Under the pieces are notes generated by a model, which saw nothing but the letters and a program-made list of their open reading frames with translations, was not told the origin of the DNA and did not search any database. Both the position numbers and the translations under genes were made by a program. Below are positions 1 to 7,944 of a stretch of 54,235 nucleotides of DNA, in pieces (the first letter of the stretch is position 1; each line of letters opens with the position of its first letter). Source of the stretch: a virus; the IMG/VR virus record IMGVR_UViG_3300044647_001141, positions 1 to 54,235 of that record. One strand, 5' to 3'.

Positions 1-1
1 G

Positions 2-163
2 AAAGGCGGAAACTTTTATTCCGCCGTCACAAATCTTCTGGAATGGGGCGTCATCGCCCGGACGACTGAGCCGGAGGTGTACTACATAAATGCCAACATC
101 GTCTTCAACGGCGACAGAAGAAAGGCGCATCGGCAGACAAAGAAAAAAAACAAGAACCAATAA
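2..163 (+). CDS. C-terminal fragment of a winged-helix (RepL-like) replication protein
   Basis: The frame is open from the left edge to a TAA at 161-163 and gives 53 residues with no start codon, so the N-terminus lies outside the window. The fragment reads as the end of a winged helix: a helix containing NLLEWGVIAR, then the strand EVYYINANIVFNGDRR and a basic tail rich in Lys and Asn. The 'YxINxNIxFxGDRRK' wing resembles the end of plasmid and phage RepL-type initiators, which bind origin DNA. The next gene starts 11 bases downstream, suggesting one operon. The family call rests on this short fragment alone; a winged-helix regulator is the alternative. Confidence 0.5.
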   Translation, partial: KGGNFYSAVTNLLEWGVIARTTEPEVYYINANIVFNGDRRKAHRQTKKKNKNQ

Positions 164-174
164 AAGCAGATCAC

Positions 175-1284
175 ATGTACACGGAACAAAAGCTATTTTC
201 TGAGGAGCAACACCCACAGGTCATCGTACCAAAATCGATGTCGCTGTCAACGACTGTACTGTCAACGACTGTTAATCAGTACGGCGACATCGGAGACCGC
301 AACCGCACCGAACTGCTCGAAAAGTTTGAGCCGTTCATGGCACAGGCCATCGAGTGGAAAAGAAGGTCGGAGTCGCTGGTGGTGACGGATGTCAGCCAGT
401 TACGCGAGATGAAGATGGCACGGGAGGCGAGACTCGCATTGCGCGATGTGCGAATCAACGCTGACAAGACACGCAAGTACCTAAAAGAGGAAGGACTCAG
501 GTATGGAAGGGCGGTACAGGGCGTGTACAATGTCATCGAATCCGCCATCGTCCCCATCGAGGCGCACCTGGAAAAGCAGGAGAAGTTCAAGGAAATTCAT
601 GAGATGAAGCTCCGCGAAGCCTTGCGCATCGAGCGTGAGCAAATAGTCGGCGACCTCAGGGAATACTTCATTGCAAACCTGAACCTTGGCGAAGTCACAG
701 AAGACGGGTTTCAGCAATTGCTCGAGGATGCCAGGCAGCAGAAGCAGCAAGTAGAGGATGCCGCACGAAAAGCCGAGGAGGAGCGCATTGCAAAGGAAAA
801 GGCGGAAGCAGAGGAAAGGGAGCGGCTGCGCCTTGAGAACGAGCGGCTGAAAGCGGAGCAGATAAAGGCTAAAGAAGAGGAAGCGCGTATCCGCAAAGAG
901 GCCGAAGCCAAGGCGGCGGAGGCAAGGATGCAAGTGGAGCGGTTGGAGGCTGAGTTACGCGCAAAGCAGGAGGCGGAAGTACTTGCGGCACAGCAGAAGA
1001 TAGAGATCGAGCGCATCTCAAATATGGCAAGAGAGCAACAGATGCGCAATGAGAAGGCGGAAGCAGATGCAAAAATTGTCATGACGCCTGTAATTGAACC
1101 ATGGTCTATCCTGCGTGACATCGTCATTGAACTGCCCAAGCGGATCAATTGTGACATCGATTCTGTATCACAGCAATTCCTTGACGGCATTGCAGCGGTA
1201 TTCTCCGGCATAGATGACATACTGAAGGAACACAGTGTCGATATTGATGAATTCAAAAAACAAGCAGAAGTTGAAAGTAATTGA
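175..1284 (+). CDS. Coiled-coil phage protein, DUF1351-like
   Basis: A 369-residue soluble protein. Residues about 65-125 form an amphipathic helical region with many Arg and Lys residues (RLALRDVRINADKTRKYLKE). Residues about 190-300 are a long Glu/Lys/Ala/Arg-rich coiled coil. No catalytic motif is visible. The 'ADKTRKxLKE...VIxxIVPIExHLxxQEKF' pattern is familiar from coiled-coil proteins (DUF1351 and relatives) that lie near recombination genes in many phages and are thought to assist single-strand annealing or exonuclease functions. No RecT or RecE lies next to it here, although a RecB-like nuclease is at 5716. The role is inferred from family resemblance only. Confidence 0.6.
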   Translation: MYTEQKLFSEEQHPQVIVPKSMSLSTTVLSTTVNQYGDIGDRNRTELLEKFEPFMAQAIEWKRRSESLVVTDVSQLREMKMAREARLALRDVRINADKTRKYLKEEGLRYGRAVQGVYNVIESAIVPIEAHLEKQEKFKEIHEMKLREALRIEREQIVGDLREYFIANLNLGEVTEDGFQQLLEDARQQKQQVEDAARKAEEERIAKEKAEAEERERLRLENERLKAEQIKAKEEEARIRKEAEAKAAEARMQVERLEAELRAKQEAEVLAAQQKIEIERISNMAREQQMRNEKAEADAKIVMTPVIEPWSILRDIVIELPKRINCDIDSVSQQFLDGIAAVFSGIDDILKEHSVDIDEFKKQAEVESN

Positions 1285-1903
1285 CAGGGGCATGCCGGTC
1301 GGTGACAAGGTGATACTGGCCGTGGATATGAAGCAGAAGTCAGACTTCGAGTTTACGACCGAGGGCGGTCTCAGGCTATGGGGCAACACCGACTTCGGCC
1401 ATGACGAGAAGAAGACAAGGCCGACGATTGCAGAGGTCGTGGCATCCCGGCACGATGACCTTCTGGCGGGCGATGTCGTGCTGTGCCACCACCACACTTT
1501 CAGCCGGGAAGTGAACAACGGCTATCTGCTTGGTGACATGGATACCGACACCGAAGACGGACGGCAGCTTTTTGCCATCGAGAGGGCGCTGATACATTTC
1601 AAGGTGGGTGCCAATGGGGAGGCGATACCGCTATCCGGGTTCATTACGGCACTGAGGATAGAGAGAAAGTATGAAGGAGTAGAGCATGTCGTAATTCCGG
1701 AGAGTGCGGTGACGACCTACGCCAACCAGTTCCGCGTGCTTGAGGTGGGTACCGACTGCGAGGGCGTGGAGCCGGGGGATGTCGTCATCGCGTATCCCAA
1801 GTCGGACTACAAGATGGAGTACACCTATAATGGCCGCATGCGCACCTGCATCCGGATAAAATACTCCGACATCCTGGCGACGGCAAAAGACGTGGTGGTG
1901 TGA
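1247..1903 (+). CDS. GroES-like (chaperonin-10 fold) protein, apparently a tandem duplication
   Basis: A 218-residue protein. The C-terminal part, residues about 147-212, has the GroES order: a strand with VVIPES, a 'RVLEVGTD' strand, 'VEPGDVVIAYP', then a variable turn and a final 'IRIKYSDILAT', matching the usual 'vGDkVlf ... ilresDIla' ending. Residues about 17-122 seem to repeat this order: GDKVILAVD, RPTIAEVVASR, LLAGDVVLCHH, then FAIERALIHFKV. Phage GroES analogues such as T4 gp31 help host GroEL fold the capsid protein. I chose the ATG at 1247; a GTG at 1235 and an ATG at 1292 are in frame. The start overlaps the previous gene by 38 bases. Function is inferred. Confidence 0.55.
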   Translation: MNSKNKQKLKVIDRGMPVGDKVILAVDMKQKSDFEFTTEGGLRLWGNTDFGHDEKKTRPTIAEVVASRHDDLLAGDVVLCHHHTFSREVNNGYLLGDMDTDTEDGRQLFAIERALIHFKVGANGEAIPLSGFITALRIERKYEGVEHVVIPESAVTTYANQFRVLEVGTDCEGVEPGDVVIAYPKSDYKMEYTYNGRMRTCIRIKYSDILATAKDVVV

Positions 1904-2115
1904 GGCAGTGGGTGACGATAATACATGCAGTGGATCCCTATGACGGCGTGCTGAAGACATGGTGCGGACCGAACGTCCCGGCGCCAACCTTTGAGCTGGC
2001 CGTAGAGTATTGCCTGAACAATGGCCTTGGATACTGCATGGTGATCGGGGAATTGGTATCAAGCCAAAGCGGTAATGAGGAAAGAATCGATCTGGACATC
2101 ATAAAAATGAACTGA
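1900..2115 (+). CDS. Small hypothetical protein
   Basis: A 71-residue protein starting at a GTG inside GTGTGA, so it overlaps the previous stop by 4 bases, a classic translational-coupling arrangement. It ends in TGATG, sharing one base with the next start. The sequence has no membrane segment or metal motif. It contains aromatic residues and three Cys (WCGPN, EYCLNN, GYCMVI), and the pattern fits a small alpha/beta fold. I do not recognise the family. Tight packing with its neighbours supports it as a real gene. Confidence 0.6.
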   Translation: MRQWVTIIHAVDPYDGVLKTWCGPNVPAPTFELAVEYCLNNGLGYCMVIGELVSSQSGNEERIDLDIIKMN

Positions 2116-2447
2116 TGGCAAAAGTAAGCGTGGCCATGCCGCAGATAGGTGAGGATGAGATAAGGGTGCTGAAGGAGCGTGTCGCGTTCATTGAGAGCGA
2201 CCCGTATGCCCGCATGTACGAGGGACTGCTGAAGCAATGGAACGACATCGCAGCCGACCTCGCCAGGGTGAAAATAAGCATCGACGGGGATGACAAGTCA
2301 TTCGACCGGTTCGCCAAACTTGTCGAGAAGCTCGGACCCATGACCGACAGCATCGAGAAACTGAGAAAGAAGATCGGCATTGAGGCGGAGGACAGCCAGA
2401 AGAAGAAGGCGGTAAATCCTATTGAATCAAGTCTTAAAAGCAAATGA
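2115..2447 (+). CDS. Small helical hypothetical protein
   Basis: A 110-residue mostly helical, highly charged protein. The N-terminal half has IGEDEIRVLKERVAFIE and a short aromatic stretch (YARMYEGLLKQW). The C-terminal half has a Lys-rich helix ending in ESSLKSK. There is no recognisable domain. The start overlaps the previous stop as TGATG, so it is probably translationally coupled. It sits in an operon leading to the terminase genes, which hints at a packaging or DNA-binding accessory role, but nothing in the sequence proves it. Confidence 0.6.
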   Translation: MAKVSVAMPQIGEDEIRVLKERVAFIESDPYARMYEGLLKQWNDIAADLARVKISIDGDDKSFDRFAKLVEKLGPMTDSIEKLRKKIGIEAEDSQKKKAVNPIESSLKSK

Positions 2448-2448
2448 C

Positions 2449-2946
2449 ATGAAGGAATTCAGCATCTCCGACTGGGAGAGCGGATACGAGATCCGCACAC
2501 GCAACGGACGAAAGGTCATTAGGCTCGTTCGGTTCACCGGTGTCAAGTGGGAGTTCTTCGGGCAGGTGGAGGGTGAGCCGGAGGTGATTGCCTGGAAGCA
2601 GAACGGGCGGTGGCGGTCGATAGATGATGAGCGCAGCGAGATGGACCTCGTGGTGTGGTCAGGCGGTGACAGGCCGGGCAGCGACAGCACCTATGAGTGG
2701 AATATCGGGTACTGGTTCACCAGGGCGCTTTCAATGATGAACGAAATTGTCAATGCACCCGAGGAAAAAAGAAAGCCGATGCTCAAAGCTTTCGCCTGGC
2801 AGATCAACTGGGTGTCCAAGAGGCTTTGGTCGGGCAAGTGGGACAGAGAAACGGTGGAGCGGATATGGGAGGAGCATATGATAGTGCAGGTAAATGAATT
2901 GTTGGACCGTATAAACAGCGAACAACATGTTGGCAAGCAGGGATGA
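2449..2946 (+). CDS. Hypothetical protein with two-part architecture
   Basis: A 165-residue protein. I chose the ATG at 2449, one base after the previous stop, over an in-frame TTG at 2422. Residues about 1-75 form a beta-rich segment (GYEIRTRNGRKVIRLVRF, VIAWKQNGRW). Short 'NGRKV' modules of this kind recur in Bacteroidota phage proteins. The remainder is helical and Trp-rich (WNIGYWFTRAL, WQINWVSKRLWSGKWD, RIWEEHM). No catalytic motif is visible and I do not recognise a function. The end overlaps the next gene by 20 bases. Confidence 0.55.
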   Translation: MKEFSISDWESGYEIRTRNGRKVIRLVRFTGVKWEFFGQVEGEPEVIAWKQNGRWRSIDDERSEMDLVVWSGGDRPGSDSTYEWNIGYWFTRALSMMNEIVNAPEEKRKPMLKAFAWQINWVSKRLWSGKWDRETVERIWEEHMIVQVNELLDRINSEQHVGKQG

Positions 2947-3421
2947 CAGGATACTTGACACAAAGACGTGGATGCGCACGTCGTATGCCATCAATGACAT
3001 CCTGAGTAAATACGACAAGCTGACCCTTATCAGGCTCATACTGATGATCGAACTCCTTGACTTTCCCTATGGCGCAAAGGTCGGGGAAATGGTGAGCCGC
3101 CTTGAGCTGGATGCGGAAGTGATCAGCGGGGGATTGGAGCGGACGGTATCCTCCACGCCGTGGATGGCCGTTGAAAGGGTAGGGGTGTCGGAGGGAAAGG
3201 TGATGAAAGTGTTCTATCTCACCGAGGAGGGGAAGATCTTCCTAAGAGGCGTAAAGAAGCAATTGCATAAGTCATACCGGAAATACAAGAAACTCGCCAC
3301 CTATGAAAGAGCAAATCTATGGCGTAACCGTGACGTACCCGCAGATCCCATCAGCAAACAAGATCGCGAACCGGGAACTTCCACCAAAACAGCAGTACTT
3401 CCGCAGGGCGGAGACGCCTGA
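2927..3421 (+). CDS. Winged-helix DNA-binding protein, candidate terminase small subunit
   Basis: A 164-residue protein. Residues about 25-115 look like a winged helix-turn-helix: a helix LTLIRLILMIELLDF, the helix-turn-helix AKVGEMVSRLELDAEVISGGLERTV, then a wing VMKVFYLTEEGKIFLRGVKK. The C-terminal tail (about 125-164) is basic and disordered-looking, and its codons overlap the first 40 codons of the large terminase. Phage small terminases usually lie directly upstream of the large subunit and recognise pac/cos DNA with such a fold. The call is therefore by position and fold. A MarR-like regulator is the alternative. Confidence 0.45.
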   Translation: MLASRDDRILDTKTWMRTSYAINDILSKYDKLTLIRLILMIELLDFPYGAKVGEMVSRLELDAEVISGGLERTVSSTPWMAVERVGVSEGKVMKVFYLTEEGKIFLRGVKKQLHKSYRKYKKLATYERANLWRNRDVPADPISKQDREPGTSTKTAVLPQGGDA

Positions 3422-5345
3422 GGTTTTCAACGAGCTTGACTACGACGACGACGGGGATCCGATATACACCGAACAGATGCTTGAGTTCATCCATCAGGAA
3501 CTCGACCGCATCGACAACGGATATTTCTTCTACAACAACCAGAAGCTGGTGTACATCACCGGTGAGCATTATTTCTACATAAACTACTGGACACTTGAGA
3601 ACGATGAGAGACCCGACTATCGCGACTGCGACCGCAGGTGGTTCCTGTTCAAGGACTACTGCCAGCAGCATCCGAGCATAGACGGCGTCATCCGTATCAA
3701 AAAACGCCGGGAGGGTGCTACATCCCAGGAGACCGCATGCCTTGTCAGGACGGCCCTGCGTAACCGCAAGGCGTTCTGCGGCATCATGTCAAAGACCGGA
3801 AAGGATGCCAAGGACTGTTTTGTGAAGATGGTAAAGAACGGATTCGATCAGCTGCCGATATTCCTGAGGCCGACCAACATCGAAGACCCGGACTCGCAGA
3901 TGCAAATTGTGTTCCGAAAGCCGAAGGAGCGCAGTGCCGCCAAGCTCAAACTGAAGCGAAGGAAGGGCCAGGTGTTCGAGGATGACAAGGGCATCGGCAG
4001 CCGCATAGACTTCAGAAATACCGAGCTGAACTCCTATGACTCCGGCAGGCTGACGGAGATACTTGTCGACGAGGGCGGTAAGTTCCCGCCGGATGTGCCG
4101 ATCAATGAATACTGGCCTATCGTCAGGCAGACCCTCCGGCAGGGCGGAAAGAAGGTCGGCTTCTGTGTCATGCCCTCGACGAGCAACAAGCTCACCAAGG
4201 GTGGCCGGGGGTATAAGGTGCTGTGGGACGAGAGTAACCATATCGAGTCTAAGATAACCGCCACGGGACTCTACCGGTATTTCTGTCCGGCACACGATGG
4301 CTACCCTCCCTTCATTGACAAATACGGCAACAGCATCATCGAGAAGCCGACGCGCGAGCAGCAGCTATGGATGAAGGAATACTACGGCGCCACCGATGAC
4401 CAGTGCGAGATGAGTGCAAAGGAATACATCCTGTACCGCCGTTCCCTCATCCGTAACATGGACGCACGCAACGAGGAGACAAGGATGTTCCCGCTCAACG
4501 AGAAGGAGGCGTTCGACTTCGACGACAATACCAATATCTACAACCTCACGGCCATCCGTGACCAGCGGGAATACCTCACAGAGAAGCGACCGGTGCTGCG
4601 GCGTGTCAGGTTCACCAGGGACCGGGATGGCAAGGCGACATGGATAAACGATCCCGACGGCATGTGGCTGGTACTTCGTTTCCCGGACAGCAGCGAGGAG
4701 AACGCAACGATGAGCGATGCGGTGACATCAAAGGTGTCGCCGGCCAACAGGTCTAAATACATTCTGACGGCGGATCCATACAAGAACACCATCGTGGTCG
4801 GGCAGGGGTCAAAGGGTGCCGCCATCGTATGGAGCAAGTTCAATCCGCTTGACCCGGAGAACACGGGCATGCCAATCGCCTTGTTCTGGGGGCGACCAAG
4901 GCGCAAGAAGGAGTTCCACATGCAGATGCTGCTTGCCGGCGAGTTCTGGGGGTGCGAGTTGTGCTATGAGAGCGACTACGATGACTACATCGAATTTCTC
5001 ATGGACGAGGGCAAGATGTCATACGCCATGAAAAGGCCGAAGAACACCATAGATCCGAACAGGAAGCGAAAGGTGATGGGAAAGGAGTATGGCGTCAAGT
5101 CGGGTGACGGGTTCAGCTATTCGATGATGATCGACCGGAGCGTGGAATACGTCGACCAGTACTGCCATAAGATCTACTTCGATGACATCCTCGATCAGCT
5201 CGAAGAATACAGCGAGGAGGAGCGGACACTCTATGACATCGCCGTGGCATTCCAGTTGGGAACCGTCGCCATCAGCGACCCGGTGAAGAAGACAAGGGCG
5301 GAGGCCAAGAAGATGAAACCGTACATGAGGACATACCAGTTGTAA
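3303..5345 (+). CDS. terL: Terminase large subunit
   Basis: A 680-residue ATPase-nuclease that packages DNA through the portal. The N-terminal ATPase has a degenerate Walker A at residues 134-142 (KRREGATSQ), a Walker B at 252-257 (EILVDE) and a coupling motif at 287-295 (FCVMPSTSN). The C-terminal RNase H-like nuclease begins with an acidic 'ILTADPYKN' strand (about residue 490), continues with 'ESDYDDYIEFL' and ends with 'YDIAVAFQLG'. The length suits terminases of podoviruses infecting Bacteroidota. I kept the ATG at 3303 because the upstream residues look conserved (PPKQQYFRR), although this overlaps the previous gene by 119 bases. Confidence 0.92.
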   Translation: MKEQIYGVTVTYPQIPSANKIANRELPPKQQYFRRAETPEVFNELDYDDDGDPIYTEQMLEFIHQELDRIDNGYFFYNNQKLVYITGEHYFYINYWTLENDERPDYRDCDRRWFLFKDYCQQHPSIDGVIRIKKRREGATSQETACLVRTALRNRKAFCGIMSKTGKDAKDCFVKMVKNGFDQLPIFLRPTNIEDPDSQMQIVFRKPKERSAAKLKLKRRKGQVFEDDKGIGSRIDFRNTELNSYDSGRLTEILVDEGGKFPPDVPINEYWPIVRQTLRQGGKKVGFCVMPSTSNKLTKGGRGYKVLWDESNHIESKITATGLYRYFCPAHDGYPPFIDKYGNSIIEKPTREQQLWMKEYYGATDDQCEMSAKEYILYRRSLIRNMDARNEETRMFPLNEKEAFDFDDNTNIYNLTAIRDQREYLTEKRPVLRRVRFTRDRDGKATWINDPDGMWLVLRFPDSSEENATMSDAVTSKVSPANRSKYILTADPYKNTIVVGQGSKGAAIVWSKFNPLDPENTGMPIALFWGRPRRKKEFHMQMLLAGEFWGCELCYESDYDDYIEFLMDEGKMSYAMKRPKNTIDPNRKRKVMGKEYGVKSGDGFSYSMMIDRSVEYVDQYCHKIYFDDILDQLEEYSEEERTLYDIAVAFQLGTVAISDPVKKTRAEAKKMKPYMRTYQL

Positions 5346-5376
5346 ATAGATTACAAACCAAAAACCAGTAAGCAAA

Positions 5377-5709
5377 ATGAGACATGTTGAAAAGGCGCTT
5401 GTCGCCATGAAGGAAAGCAATGAGTTGTCTAAATTTATCAAACTCGAAAATGCGGATGACGTATCCGGCATTGCGCCGGTGGTTAAGTTCACCGTACAGA
5501 GCGATCCGGTGAGTGCCGTAGGCGTGAACGGATTACAGGCCGTCGATATGCTTGAATACGTCAAGAACTTGTTCAAGAGCCTAAACGACACATTCCCCTG
5601 CCGGGAGAACAGCATTACAATCACAAAGATTGAGGAAGCCATTTTTTGGCAGGAGGCCCGGACAAGGGATCGGATGAAGCGCGGCGTAGAAGGACAAAAC
5701 AAGAACTAA
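5377..5709 (+). CDS. Acb2/Tad1-like hairpin protein, candidate cyclic-nucleotide sponge against CBASS or Thoeris
   Basis: A 110-residue protein. Residues 47-110 carry the pattern I associate with phage proteins of the Acb2/Tad1 hairpin group: 'AVGVNGLQ' followed by a helix, 'FPCRENSITITKIEEA', 'WQEARTRDRMKRGVEG' and a short polar tail. The 'CREN-x4-TKxEEA-xxW-x2-RTR-x4-RGVEG' core is highly characteristic. Acb2 proteins are small helical-hairpin oligomers that trap cyclic di- and trinucleotides and so blunt CBASS; Tad1 traps the Thoeris signal. Ligand-binding residues were not verified here. The A-rich leader ACAAACCAAAAACC is typical of the host. The gene lies between the terminase and a nuclease. 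Confidence 0.6.
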   Translation: MRHVEKALVAMKESNELSKFIKLENADDVSGIAPVVKFTVQSDPVSAVGVNGLQAVDMLEYVKNLFKSLNDTFPCRENSITITKIEEAIFWQEARTRDRMKRGVEGQNKN

Positions 5710-5715
5710 TAGGGC

Positions 5716-6555
5716 ATGATAGGCTTTCATGAAAAGGGACATCGCTACGAGTCCATCTCAGAGGATCTTCAGGGCGTGGAGTGGATCAGCGCCACAGGCT
5801 TTGTGGGCCGATTTGAGACACCCTTCGACAAGAATGGAGTTGCGGACAAGGTGAGTAAGAAAAAGGGCAGCAAGTGGTACGGTATGCCCCCCTGGCGTAT
5901 TGTTGAGTTGTGGGATGCGGAGAACCAAAGGTCGACGGATATCGGCTCGATGCTTCACGCCCATCTGGAGCGCAAGTATCTGAGTATGGAAACCATGCCG
6001 CTGTTCGGAAAGGAACTCAAGGTGAACCCACCCTGGTACGACGACCTTGGCAGGAAGATTGACATGCTGCCTCAGATGTCCGAGGGTGTGTATCCTGAGA
6101 AGCTGCTGTTCAAGCGCATCAGCGAAACACTTGGCGTGTGCGGGCAATCCGATGTCGTGGCGATATGCGATGGCAAGGCGCACATCTCCGACCACAAGAC
6201 CAACAAGGAGATAAAGACCGAGAACCACTGGAGTAAACTGCTGCCGCCGTATAGCCATCTGGACGACTGCGAATACAGCAAGTACAACCTGCAGTTATCC
6301 CTGTACATGTGGATTGTATTGCAAAACAATCCGGAGTTAGAGCCGGGCGAGATGCTGATCAGGCACAACCTGTTCGAGATTGAGGCCGTGGATGACTACG
6401 GGTTTCCGGTAGTGGCCATTCGCGGTGGTGTGCCGGTGGTCAGGGAGGTAGTGAAGTACAGGATGAAATACCTGCGCGAGGAGATAGAAAGCGGCATCGA
6501 GTGGATTGTGCGCAATCACAACCGCAAGCAGGCAGCATTAAAAGTAAACCCATAG
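5716..6555 (+). CDS. PD-(D/E)XK nuclease, RecB/Cas4-like
   Basis: A 279-residue nuclease of the RecB-like branch. The motifs are in order: a His in GSMLHAHLE (H81), a Glu in YPEKLLF (E128), a metal-binding Asp in GQSDVV (D146), the D-x-K core SDHKTNK (D159, K161) and the Q-x3-Y signature QLSLYM (Q193, Y197). This motif set defines phage exonucleases and Cas4-type 5'-3' nucleases, which resect double-strand ends for recombination or degrade host DNA. Most of the fold is present, with no helicase attached. It is the last gene of the plus-strand block and is followed by a hairpin. Confidence 0.85.
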   Translation: MIGFHEKGHRYESISEDLQGVEWISATGFVGRFETPFDKNGVADKVSKKKGSKWYGMPPWRIVELWDAENQRSTDIGSMLHAHLERKYLSMETMPLFGKELKVNPPWYDDLGRKIDMLPQMSEGVYPEKLLFKRISETLGVCGQSDVVAICDGKAHISDHKTNKEIKTENHWSKLLPPYSHLDDCEYSKYNLQLSLYMWIVLQNNPELEPGEMLIRHNLFEIEAVDDYGFPVVAIRGGVPVVREVVKYRMKYLREEIESGIEWIVRNHNRKQAALKVNP

Positions 6556-6594
6556 GTTGACATTTCCGCTGGGGTTGTCAATCCATGAGTTTAC
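6544..6594. terminator. Hairpin between convergent genes, probable bidirectional terminator
   Basis: Outer arms GTAAAC (6544-6549) and GTTTAC (6589-6594) pair, and inner arms GGTTGACA and TGTCAATCC pair with one bulge. The structure overlaps the 3' end of the plus-strand nuclease and stops just before the stop codon of the minus-strand gene. No long T-run follows on the plus strand, so termination is inferred from position and symmetry. Confidence 0.45.
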
Positions 6595-6595
6595 T

Positions 6596-7171
6596 TTATG
6601 GGGTGGGTTGGAAGTCGTCCGAGACACTTTGGGATATCAATACACCAAAGGCATCTATGATCTGCCGCAGATGGGAGTCCCACGGCATGATAACGCTTTT
6701 CTCCGCCTTCCATTTGTCCTGGTTGGCCATTAAAATTTCCCGGTTGAGGGTTTCCGGCATGTCGAACAAAATCAGCAGACCCGGATTTTCTGCCGTATTG
6801 TTGCTTATCCGAACCCTGAATCTGTTCTCCCTGGCATCAACTGTCAGCAACCCTTTGCCGGCCAGATTGATCCTTGCGACGCCCGGCTTTGCGGAGAACA
6901 TGAAACTTATCTGTGTGCTGATGCTTCCCGAAACCCTGTCCTCATCGATCTTGCCGTATTTGTAATTTACGTTTTTTATGAGTGCCGCCTTTGCCGAGTT
7001 AAACACCTTGTCCCTGTCGTTCACTGAATCGAGCATGAAGACCTTCTCATAAACTATCCTCCCGTTTTCTATTGGAATTGTGGTCAATACTTCCGCCTCC
7101 GTGTTCTTTATCTGGGCAAATAGAAAGGACGGTAATAGTGACAAGAAGGCGATTGTCTTTACAATGTTCAT
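6596..7171 (-). CDS. Exported DUF4468-like protein
   Basis: A 191-residue protein. The start is the ATG at 7169-7171, because the first residues (MNIVKTIAFLSLLPSFLFAQ) form a clean signal peptide with likely cleavage at A-Q. The much longer open frame upstream is Ser/Arg-rich shadow sequence antisense to no gene. The mature protein begins with the pattern of DUF4468 ('ENGRIVYEKVFMLD'), a TBP-like fold common in secreted Bacteroidota proteins of unknown role. The segment DRDKVFNSAKAALIKNVNYK follows. In a phage, an exported host-type protein at the end of an accessory cassette is best read as a moron that changes the lysogen envelope. The function is unknown. Confidence 0.7.
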   Translation of the reverse strand: MNIVKTIAFLSLLPSFLFAQIKNTEAEVLTTIPIENGRIVYEKVFMLDSVNDRDKVFNSAKAALIKNVNYKYGKIDEDRVSGSISTQISFMFSAKPGVARINLAGKGLLTVDARENRFRVRISNNTAENPGLLILFDMPETLNREILMANQDKWKAEKSVIMPWDSHLRQIIDAFGVLISQSVSDDFQPTP

Positions 7172-7205
7172 GTAACGATTGGATTTCTCAAGGAATTGAT
7201 GCAAA

Positions 7206-7748
7206 CTACTTCTCCTTGTGCGTGTTGCAGAATTTCGTGCCGGAGATGGCGCAGTTCTTGCACTGCACCTTGGTGGACTTAGCGATAGCCTCGCATTGCC
7301 CGAACTTGCAGGCGGCATCCACTTCTGTGCTATATGACCTTGTGAACAGGGAGAACAGAATGATGAACAGGACGACAATGCCGAGGCATCCGGACTTGTT
7401 GGCGGATACCGTTTTTTCGTCAATGGTCTCTCCGGAAAGCGCCTTGGATACAAGACCGAAGAACTTATCGACGATCTCATTGGCCTGGTTGCCGCTGTTG
7501 GTCGCCTTGTTCGAGGTCAGTATGATCTGTGTTTCGGTGTCACTTACTTTCTTGAGCTGTATGGTGGCCGGGACAATTACCGCAAAGCCGCCGACAAGGG
7601 CAACGGTGTAGGTGTTCATGACGGCGTCCCTACTCTCTATCTGGTAGAACTTTTTGCTTGCCGCACATACTTTTTCAATTGCTTCCTTAACATCTGCAAT
7701 GGGGAATGATACCTGTACGTCTCTGTTGATGCCGATTGATAATGCCAT
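7206..7748 (-). CDS. Membrane protein with C-terminal Cys/His zinc-ribbon-like motif
   Basis: A 180-residue protein. Residues about 1-95 form a soluble domain with alternating strands (VQVSFPIADVKEAIEKV, TYTVALVGGFAVIVPAT, ETQIILTSN), possibly of the same TBP-like class as its neighbour. A single membrane segment follows near residues 119-134 (GCLGIVVLFIILFSLF). The end is Cys-rich: CKFGQCEAIAKS, CKNCAISG and FCNTHKEK, reminiscent of the 'CxAxT-x2-G-x2-C ... yCxxH' zinc motifs (DUF5763-like) of Bacteroidota. The start is preceded by AACCAAAAAAAC, the leader seen at several genes here. The function is unknown. It is the penultimate gene of the minus-strand cassette. Confidence 0.65.
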   Translation of the reverse strand: MALSIGINRDVQVSFPIADVKEAIEKVCAASKKFYQIESRDAVMNTYTVALVGGFAVIVPATIQLKKVSDTETQIILTSNKATNSGNQANEIVDKFFGLVSKALSGETIDEKTVSANKSGCLGIVVLFIILFSLFTRSYSTEVDAACKFGQCEAIAKSTKVQCKNCAISGTKFCNTHKEK

Positions 7749-7806
7749 GTTTTTTTGGTTTAATGGTGTTTATATGGATGCGGAGATGAAATTAATGAAT
7801 GAATGT

Positions 7807-7944
7807 TTACCGGCATGTGGCATTTATGACATATTTATTTTTGCTGCCGGGATTATCACGCAGCGCATCAGCAAAATGTTCCTTTGCCTGTCTTAATGCG
7901 ATCAAAGCATTGACTACACTACTTGCCCCTTTGTTCATTGCCAT
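7807..7944 (-). CDS. 45-residue small protein, possibly a truncated larger family member
   Basis: A short gene of 46 codons including the stop. It starts with ATG at 7942-7944 (MAMNKGASSVVNALIALRQA) and ends with TAA at 7807-7809. The helical core LIALRQAKEHFADALRDNPGS has good codon use and polarity for a real protein, and it overlaps the 3' end of the preceding gene by 26 bases. I recall similar 'ALIALRQAKxHFxxAL' N-termini in longer phage proteins, so the short length may mean a truncation. It fills the otherwise empty interval 7749-7918. Confidence 0.45.
   Translation of the reverse strand: MAMNKGASSVVNALIALRQAKEHFADALRDNPGSKNKYVINATCR

Noticed and set aside
711-1256. 181-codon Ser-rich frame on the minus strand
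   Set aside because: It is the mirror of the Glu/Lys/Ala-rich coiled coil, which always yields Ser, Leu and Phe in antisense.
7172-7480. N-terminal extension of the DUF4468 open frame
   Set aside because: The extension overlaps the neighbouring gene and is Ser/Arg-rich shadow. The signal peptide places the start at 7171.
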